Below, piece by piece: positions 56,586 through 64,000 of a stretch of 64,000 nucleotides of DNA; positions within the stretch are counted from its first letter, which is position 1, and every line of letters begins with the position of its first letter. Source of the stretch: Eleginops maclovinus (Eukaryota; Chordata; Actinopteri; Perciformes; Eleginopidae); NCBI RefSeq assembly GCF_036324505.1, contig NC_086362.1, forward strand, positions 3,131,543-3,195,542, in the 5' to 3' direction. The translations under genes were made by a program, and so were the position numbers. The notes under the pieces are model-generated. The model searched no databases. It worked only from the letters and a program-made list of their open reading frames with translations, and was not told the origin of the DNA.

Positions 56586-57857
56586 GATGTCTCCCATTTG
56601 TCTAACTGTAAAACAGTCTGCAGCTCTTCTGATCATAAGAAGGAAGCATAACGCTGACTGTGGGAGTGTTTGAGAGCTGGACACAAATCCTCTCTGGCAG
56701 ATAGTTGTTATGGAAATGAAGTGTACAGAGCATATTTCATTTTGTGAGGCATCTACAAAATCACAATGGTCCAAGGGAATTCTTCTCCTCTCCTTTCACT
56801 TGCCTGTTAATTCATTCTCCAGGATTTTGACTTCAGGGCTACACCGATTCGCTCAGGGGACGCTGCGGATATAACTTTTAGGATAGCGAAGACTTTGTAT
56901 AGGATGCAAAATACTTTTTAAAAACACAGTGATGACGCTGAGTCAGACTCCCTCGCCCACACGATGTATGACTGGAGCACAACCTTGACGGGCGCTGTGC
57001 AGGAAGAGCTAGGATGTTTGAGTCATCGAGGAAAAGGAAAAGCTAGAAGGGCCAAGGGCGGACTGCGAGATGAGCGGCAGAAGGAGAGGGGGGTCATTTA
57101 TTAATAATTATTAATTATTTCAATAACTAATGAAAGCTGCAGAAACTCGTGCTCTGATTGGACGAATCAGATGTGAATTCAGACCGTATGTATGCACATT
57201 TTGGCGAAACACAAAACAAAAGTCATGTTCTTGCAGATGATAAACCTGCTCCATTGTTTGCTCAAAAACACCCAATAATACCCTGTAGAAAAGTGGTCTG
57301 ACACTGATATATTTGCTCTGCGTCATCTCTGCTCTTAAGTAATATAACGCATGTCAAATAAATGAATAACCCTGTCAGCCAAATTCAATTGAAGGTGTCT
57401 GCTGGGCTCAGTTAGTCTCTGCACCATTGAAGAGCAATCAGGGTGTTTACAGAAAGCCCCATGGGGGGTGAAGCATCACTGGGAGGGAGCCATATGTTCT
57501 CTGCTGCACCGTGTAATTGCCTTTATAAATTGAAAGGCACAATATAGATGTGTCAATACTACTGTTTGCTGATGAAGAGCTGTGTCCTGTACTGTAGAGC
57601 CAAGCCAAAGAAAGACCGTCAGATTCCACTGTACTCTAGAAAGGCAAATAAAGAGGGAGCTTTTTCACATTTTGGCTCTATTGATGTCGAAAACATGAAT
57701 TAAAAAGTAAATTAAAATACTTTTCAGCAAAATAAAACTGAATGGTAGATGCTCATGGGAAAAATTAAGATTAACAACAAATATAAATGTATTTCTAACA
57801 ATCCCTGCTGTGAGGAATACAACAACAGTCCTCTCTATCCAGTTTAACATACAGGAT
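56586..57857. other. non-coding stretch, no gene seen
   Basis: Short chance frames only. Confidence 0.45.
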
Positions 57858-57960
57858 GTGGTAGGGCTGCATGGTTTGGGGAAAATAGCTAATGATTTGA
57901 TCCCATATTGCAATTAAGAGATGATTTGTGATATTTAGAGGGAATGATCATTTTTGAAAC
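57858..57960. repeat. possible decayed DNA-transposon end
   Basis: TAGGGCTGCATGGTTTGGGG followed by GAAAATAGCTAATG, with ATATTGCAATT about 30 bp on, resembles a common fish repeat that starts AGGGCTGCACGATTTGG. No matching second end was found. Confidence 0.35.
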
Positions 57961-58904
57961 CGTATTAACATTAGATGATATGTACTTGATTAATCAGCAG
58001 CCGTGTTCTCAGACAAATACTTAACATGTTGAATTATTAACAATGAAAAATAAAGAATATTATATCAAATATAAACAATACAACATATTTGGGATGATTA
58101 AAATGTAACAAAAAAGACCGTGTATATACATATGATCATATTCAATTATTAATCATCAATTAAATATATTTCTTTCATATTTTATGGGATTTTCCAGAAA
58201 GATCTGTACCAAACAAGGATTTTTTATTCACGCTGTAGAAGACCTTTTTTTTGCCGGCATCAAAATCCTTCATTCAGATATTTTCACATATTTTGCCTCA
58301 TAACATCCTGCACAAGTGAGAACATATACCATCCCTTCAGACCACAAAGCCTACCTTGGTCATAAAGCATATTCTCCTACAGATCTACGGCTTTAATGAT
58401 CGAGATATCGGCCGCTCAAGGTGGAAAAATGAGAAGGAAAATGAAAAGTTACGTCTTAACGAGCGGGCCCTGTCCTCGGCTGTCACGTTAAAGGGATCGC
58501 TCCTTCTCTCTTCCCTCCAATTAGTCTATAAGTGTTCCTCTCGGCTCCGGACATGGAGGGAGATGTATCTGTACCCGTCACAGGGTGCTAGTGTGGAACT
58601 GGGAAATGTAATGTGTGTGTTGATAACTGGTATGCAGATAAGTTCGCTCTTTTTGACATTTCAAGCCAAGTCTTGTTCAAAAAATGTTAACCTTGGTATT
58701 CTTATTTTGGTATTTAAAAAGGTTATACTTAATATTTCATAGCCCTCTAATGAGGTCTTTGAAACCAACTCCCCAGAAACATGCTGAACGGAAACCGTGA
58801 AAGCTTTCCTAATTAGTGAATAAATATTAAACCGATTTATTTTTTTGTAACCCAATTTGTTGAACTACTGTTGCATGTTAGCTTCATTAAAAGAAAGAAA
58901 ATTA
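57961..58904. other. AT-rich non-coding stretch
   Basis: No gene recognised. The 128-codon plus-strand frame at 58356-58742 has no recognisable domain. Confidence 0.4.
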
Positions 58905-59450
58905 AATAAAATAATAACAATAATATTACTAAAAATAATCATTCAAATAATAATAAAAATGATAACAATAATATTACTAAAAATAATACAAATAATGATA
59001 AAAATAATAACAATAATATTACTAAAAATAATACAAATAATAATACAAATAATAACAATAATATTACTAAAAATAATACAAATAATAATAAAAATAATAA
59101 CAATAATATTACTAAAAATAATACAAATAATGATAAAAATAATAACAATAATATTACTAAAAATAATACAAATAATAATACAAATAATAACAATAATATT
59201 ACTAAAAATAATACAAATAATAATAAAAATAATAACAATAATATTACTAAAAATAATACAAATAATGATAAAAATAATAACAATAATATTACTAAAAATA
59301 ATACAAATAATAATACAAATAATAACAATAATATTACTAAAAATAATACAAATAATAATACAAATAATAACAATAATATTACTAAAAATAATACAAATAA
59401 TAATAAAAATAATAACAATAATATTACTAAAAATAATTCAAATAAATAAA
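58905..59450. repeat. AT-rich 45-bp minisatellite with higher-order pattern
   Basis: ATTACT marks successive units at 58973, 59018, 59063, 59108, 59153, 59198, 59243, 59288, 59333, 59378 and 59423, exactly 45 bp apart. A first diverged unit lies at 58925. Units differ at one site (AATGATAAAA, AATAATACAA or AATAATAAAA), and these variants follow each other in order, giving a 135-bp pattern repeated three times with one extra unit. Because 45 is a multiple of three and stops are absent by chance, both strands show long frames (212 and 159 codons), which I do not regard as genes. Confidence 0.93.
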
Positions 59451-62107
59451 AATAATAATATTACTATTAGTAAAAATTATAATACAATAAAATAATACAA
59501 ATAAAAATAATAATAATATTACTAAATGATAATAATACTGCTAACACTATTACTAACCTTAATGAGTTAATCCAGTATAAATATAAAGACGTGTCTGCTA
59601 CTGCATTACTCTATAGACTTGATGGAGAGATCATTGTAAATACTTCTAAAAACTGTCTTATTCAGGGGAATTTGAACTGTGATGAATTATATATCAGTGA
59701 AAAATGAACGAGATACTTTCTAGTGACTGGAGTGTGTGCTTACTGGGAGTGTACATCAAGCTTAATACCTAGTATACATTTGTAATCTAATCAGCTAGTT
59801 TTCTCTGCAAACCTGAGAGGTTTCTAGTAAGGCTTCTTGATCCAGGTTTCTTCTAATGCACACAATACTTTTGATATGTTGTAAAGTTCCAAAAAGTGCA
59901 CTAAAAGTTGGCTAAAAGGGTATTTTCTGCTGGACACCTGATATAAAGGTAGACAGACAGATCATTTGTACTGCAAACCACATTTTAAGATACGTTTCTA
60001 GTATTTTACAAATTCTATACAAGCCTCTTATTCACTTTAGACACTTATTGACAACCTTTTAACATGAACTTGACTGTAAATATAGTTTTTAGTTAAATAT
60101 AAAGGTGATATTATAGTAAGTCATGTTTATGTGTTCACCTGCCTAATTGGACAACAGGTAATTGCTAAATCTGGCATTAATCATCTATTGTCTTTTGGCA
60201 ATGAATGCATTTTCTATCTTTTAAATAAAGGCATGATAACGATGAGTTCTACCACGCAGTACATAGTTCACACTTTGCTCCAGATAGCTTTCATTGTGCA
60301 CCAACAATATAAACCATTACGGTTTGTAGCGTGTCTTTAATTGACATGTATTGCACATTTTCCAACATGCACATATAGTAATTAAAGGGCACATAAACAC
60401 TAGTTCTGCAGGGTGCATCTGACCATGAAACATGACGATTGTCATTATTTACCAGCTTCTCATTTTCTTCCGGGACAGAATGTGAAACACAGGCATAAGA
60501 GAGGTTGAGAAAGTTCAGCGATCAATTCAGAAAGCAATCATTGAGAGAGATCTGCTGCTCAGTGGCCTCTCTGCTTTCTTCTCTCATTGACCCATCGGGT
60601 CGCTCTGTCTGTTATAGTCCGTCACCTCGCTGAAGACTGTGTAGTGCTGCCAGGGAACCGGTGTGTTCAGGCCTCCTCATTGTGCATGCTGTGTGTATTT
60701 CTGTGAGTACCACACAGCGCCTGCAATGTGGAGGCCGAGACACGCAGAGACGTCTCGAGCACAACTCAAGGACGAGGGACACGAAACAAACAACAAGCTG
60801 TTTTTTGCATTAGCATTTTGGTCTGTAATGACTTCCTTTTTATAGATAAAAGTCTCAAAACACACCCTCAGTCAAGTAGCTTTAAACAGGGTGTCTCAGA
60901 GCTGTTCCTGCTGCTTATTACCTTGTGCAGTGAGAGCTCTCGCAGCGTAATGACCCTGGTAAGATCTCAGCTCAGCGCTACACAGATGACAAGTCCTCCA
61001 AAGCTATGGCTGTGCTGTAGCTAATGAACAGAAAAAAAAACACATTATCCCATGTCGCATACACCCTAATTATGCGACCAATTTGGTGCCTGGTCCCACT
61101 GGGAGTCACCGCTAACAGCGACCGAAATCTCTAAGCCTTTGTTTGATGTCACTTTTCAAAAACATCCTGTCCAATTTAGCTCAAATGCTAATCTAGTTTG
61201 TCCCCCGTGCTTCACCTCACCTGCTGTCTCCTTCCCACGTTTTTCTAATTTTACCCTCTGTTTCCATGGTCTTAGTTCCACTTGCTCGGCCGGCGCTGCC
61301 TGCTCAATCAGCTGCATGCTAATTAGCTTAGTGTGGGGCTAGCCTGTCTCACGGGGGGAGCCCACTGGGTCATTAGCTCGTGGCTAATAGACGCAGCAGG
61401 GGCACCAGAGAGGAAGAGTGGAGACCTGCTGACGGCAACAGACTTGTTTGTTGTTTGTTTCTCATTGGATGTGTAGGAGAGGATGCATTAAAGATAGGAA
61501 AGGGAAGACATATTTAACTCATATGCATTTTGCCCATTTATAACTAACATTAAGACATTAAGGGTGTATTTCCTGCAGAGTTTGCCACGAAACATGTGTA
61601 TGAAGATGCAAAAGGACAGTGGGAGGGAAAATGTATGTCTACTCATGATAAGAGGAGTTATGAGAGCTATAGTTGATACTGTATGAAGGATGGAGGAGGA
61701 GGAAGCAGTTGTTTTTGTTCATTTAGAGAGGGATAGACAAGTAGCCTGGTCCAAAATTCTGTATTCTACATGTGGACTCATGTATTGACGGATGACGGAA
61801 AGAGCCGATTTCTGCAGTTCTGTGTCAATTTGACATGAATTAAAAGCCCTTTGAAGTTTTTCTTTTAACATAAATATCCACTGGATGTTCTTTGAAGAGA
61901 GTGAACGTTGGTCTTTTTGGTCCGTACGAGCAGATCTGATTCACCTGCCATTTCAATTCCAGTGAAAAATGTGTATGTTATCTTCCTTTTTCAGACGTAT
62001 TTTCATGTTTGGATACAGAAGAAAGCGAGCGACGAGAGAGCATAGGCACTCACTCACGTCGTCATGTTAGCTCGGGGCGAGACCAAACTTGGCCTTGTCT
62101 CTGGAGG

Positions 62108-62108
<1 letters not shown>
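59451..62108. other. non-coding stretch, no gene seen
   Basis: The first 80 bp are an irregular extension of the AT array. After that only short chance frames. Confidence 0.45.

Positions 62109-62164
<56 letters not shown>
62109..62164. repeat. (CA)n microsatellite, 56 bp
   Basis: Pure CA run. Confidence 0.95.
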
Positions 62165-62165
<1 letters not shown>

Positions 62166-63243
62166 TCAGGCATTCACATGCATCAAACAAACAAATGTGC
62201 ATTGGTCCCACAGCAGAAACAGAATCTCCCACACAGCTAACTTGTTCATTTATTCAGAGAAGCCGGAGTCAGGTCGCAGGAATGGTCTCCGTTTATCACG
62301 CCTTATAAACACAGTGTGGACACAGAGGAGGATGCACTGCATCGCACACCGGCCATTAGACTTCATTAGGAGCACATCCCATATAACTCACTCATCCCAT
62401 CAGCGCTTGTTCCCAAATTATTTAGAGGCGTCGGTGCGCTTCAGGCGAACTGAAGTGGATGGTAGAGCAGAGGCTAAACCCCGTTAGCCTCCATTAATTC
62501 TCTAACGGAATAATTAGGAAAGCTGTATCCAAGAATGTAAGGAACTTTCCTAAAAAGCAAAGTCCTTAAACTGAACTTTTTCTTTCCTATTCCTCCGGCT
62601 GTGTCCATGTTTGACCCACCTTGTTCGAGGCTACCAAATACCAGAGAGACAAAACATTGCCCTCCTCTCTGTGTTGATCTATTGTTCATTGAGGATGTGG
62701 ACAGGGAGATGTAATGACGGGTTTGGGAGAGGAAGAGGTCGAGGTGTATCGATCTGGCTCTGTAGAAACAGGAGGAATGAAAGTCGATGTGGCTGAACCA
62801 GGAGCAGAGGAGCATCCTGAAGTCTGTTTGCCCTCGCAGGATGGTGGATCAGACTTGTTTTCAAATGACTTAGTTTGCTCCTCATTGGTTGGAGTTTCCC
62901 AAACTTTTGGAGGAAATATGGCTCATTTTGTCCAAATCCAAGCTGGTATTATTTGGATTTGTCAATGTCTTAGTGGAACAAATGCCGCTCTCTAATCTTC
63001 CACATCCTCTCTTTGTATTAGCGAACACAATGCATTTATTACCCTCTTACGAGCTGCAAATTATGACCATGCTTGCCGTAGTTCAACTCAATGAAAGCGT
63101 ACAAAAGAAGATGTTACTATGAAATACTGAAGGTGTATTTTCATAGGAGATGGGGTTATTTTAGCAATAAAGTTAATTGGTTAATTGATATAAAGATATG
63201 TAAGTTTGAGCCAAGTTTGTTGGCACCCATCAGCAGGTTTATG
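62165..63243. other. non-coding stretch, no gene seen
   Basis: Short chance frames only. Confidence 0.45.
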
Positions 63244-63681
63244 TGTCAGGGTTGGGGAAAATAGGACCCAAGCGTAGCAAACAGGAGGTGGAATACAAAG
63301 TAAGCTTTTATTACAAAAAGCTGTTCACAAAAATACAAAACTAGGGACTCAGGCAAAGCACAACAAAACGGAATAGTTGCAAAACAATCCAGAGGATGCA
63401 GGAGGACAATGGAGGGTAGACCAGGGAAATCCAGGGCATGACACGGGCTTGACTCGACACGGGAAAGAGGACAACGAACCGACAAGGGACACAAGGGACA
63501 GCGAGAATAAATGCAAAGGGATTACTGACAAGACAAGACACAGCTGGGGAGGGGAGACAACAATGAGACTATCAGACAGGAGGGGAACTAAAGACAGGAA
63601 GTAAAACTAAACCAGACACACAGAGGGAAAACATTTCAAAATAAAACAGGAAACTGTAAACACAAAACCAGGATCATGACA
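63244..63681 (-). mobile_element. solo LTR-like element
   Basis: A 438-bp block that starts TGTCAGGG and ends CATGACA, with a 5-bp inverted TGTCA/TGACA terminus. Read on the minus strand it has AATAAA (plus strand TTTATT near 63307) about 70 bp from its end, followed by GCTACGCTTGGGTCC, the arrangement of fish LTRs. Flanking duplication is unclear: the flanks read TTATG and GCATG. No internal retrotransposon genes. It could also be a non-autonomous DNA transposon. Confidence 0.55.
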
Positions 63682-63916
63682 GCATGCATTTCATATGGCT
63701 GTGCAACAAGTGATTCGACAGGTGTTTCTTAAAGCTACCAGTCAGACTGTTGTATCAAAACTCAAACACTTCTAGTCCTACCCCCCCTCCAGCAAACATT
63801 GCTAATCGAAGGTCATACAGAGTTCAGTTCATGGTCGTCAGCGGTCGTGATATTTGCCTCGTTTTAATAAATAAATAGAATTAATATCTTTGTGCAAATC
63901 AAATAAATACATGAAT

Positions 63917-63917
63917 A

Positions 63918-63976
<59 letters not shown>
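63917..63976. repeat. (GAT)n microsatellite, about 60 bp
   Basis: Pure ATG/GAT trinucleotide run of about 19 units. Confidence 0.95.
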
Positions 63977-64000
63977 AAGGTTTGATCCAACCTCACGCAG

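Noticed and set aside
58857..59495. 212-codon plus frame and 159-codon minus frame in the AT array
   Set aside because: The 45-bp unit is a multiple of three and lacks stops, so frames on both strands stay open automatically. The products are Ile/Leu/Lys repeats without protein features.
63377..63604. Open frames inside the LTR-like element
   Set aside because: Short and lying in repeat sequence; no gag, pol or env features.

Overview
The window looks like teleost fish nuclear DNA, probably a percomorph. It is AT-rich and non-coding over most of its length, has very long (GT)n/(CA)n tracts, and carries typical fish repeat families: hAT transposons, TTAA-flanked MITE-like repeats, a tRNA-derived SINE, LINE 3' tails and solo LTRs. 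There is no operon structure and no bacterial or phage gene. Most open frames are chance or repeat-derived.

Two protein-coding units are clear, and both are transposases. (1) 15526-18349 is a complete hAT element of the Charlie/Buster (ZBED5/SCAND3-like) type. It has 16-bp terminal inverted repeats with one mismatch, a perfect 8-bp target duplication (CTATAAAG) and an uninterrupted 630-residue transposase on the minus strand. (2) 30197-35021 is a longer hAT-type element with a perfect 15-bp terminal inverted repeat and a perfect 6-bp duplication (AGCTTG). It has a two-exon transposase gene on the plus strand that carries a frameshift near 32605-32620 and two in-frame coding minisatellites.

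The only good evidence for a host gene is 25004-25306. This exon-like, CpG-containing block has a strong acceptor (long T tract, then GCTGCAG) and a consensus donor (CCG/GTGAGT). It holds several short upstream ORFs and a candidate start codon 12 bases before the donor. If real, it is a 5' exon of a plus-strand gene, and everything to its right would be a first intron of at least 38 kb. I could not identify the gene.

Layout: 1-601 plain sequence; 602-1257 solo LTR with a perfect 5-bp duplication; 1258-15517 mostly unremarkable, with an LTR-like remnant (6930-7250) and one unexplained minus-strand open block (13587-13991); 15518-18357 hAT element 1; 18358-24740 plain apart from a purine-rich degenerate repeat; 24741-25306 pyrimidine tract and candidate 5' exon; 25307-30190 intron-like, with a 333-bp GT tract; 30191-35027 hAT element 2; 35028-45160 MITEs, SINE and CA/GT tracts; 45165-46215 a roughly 190-bp tandem satellite with telomere-like CCCTAA pairs; 46216-58850 mostly plain, with opposing GT/CA tracts; 58905-59450 a 45-bp AT-rich array with a 135-bp higher-order pattern; 59451-64000 plain, with a second LTR-like element (63244-63681) and a GAT microsatellite.
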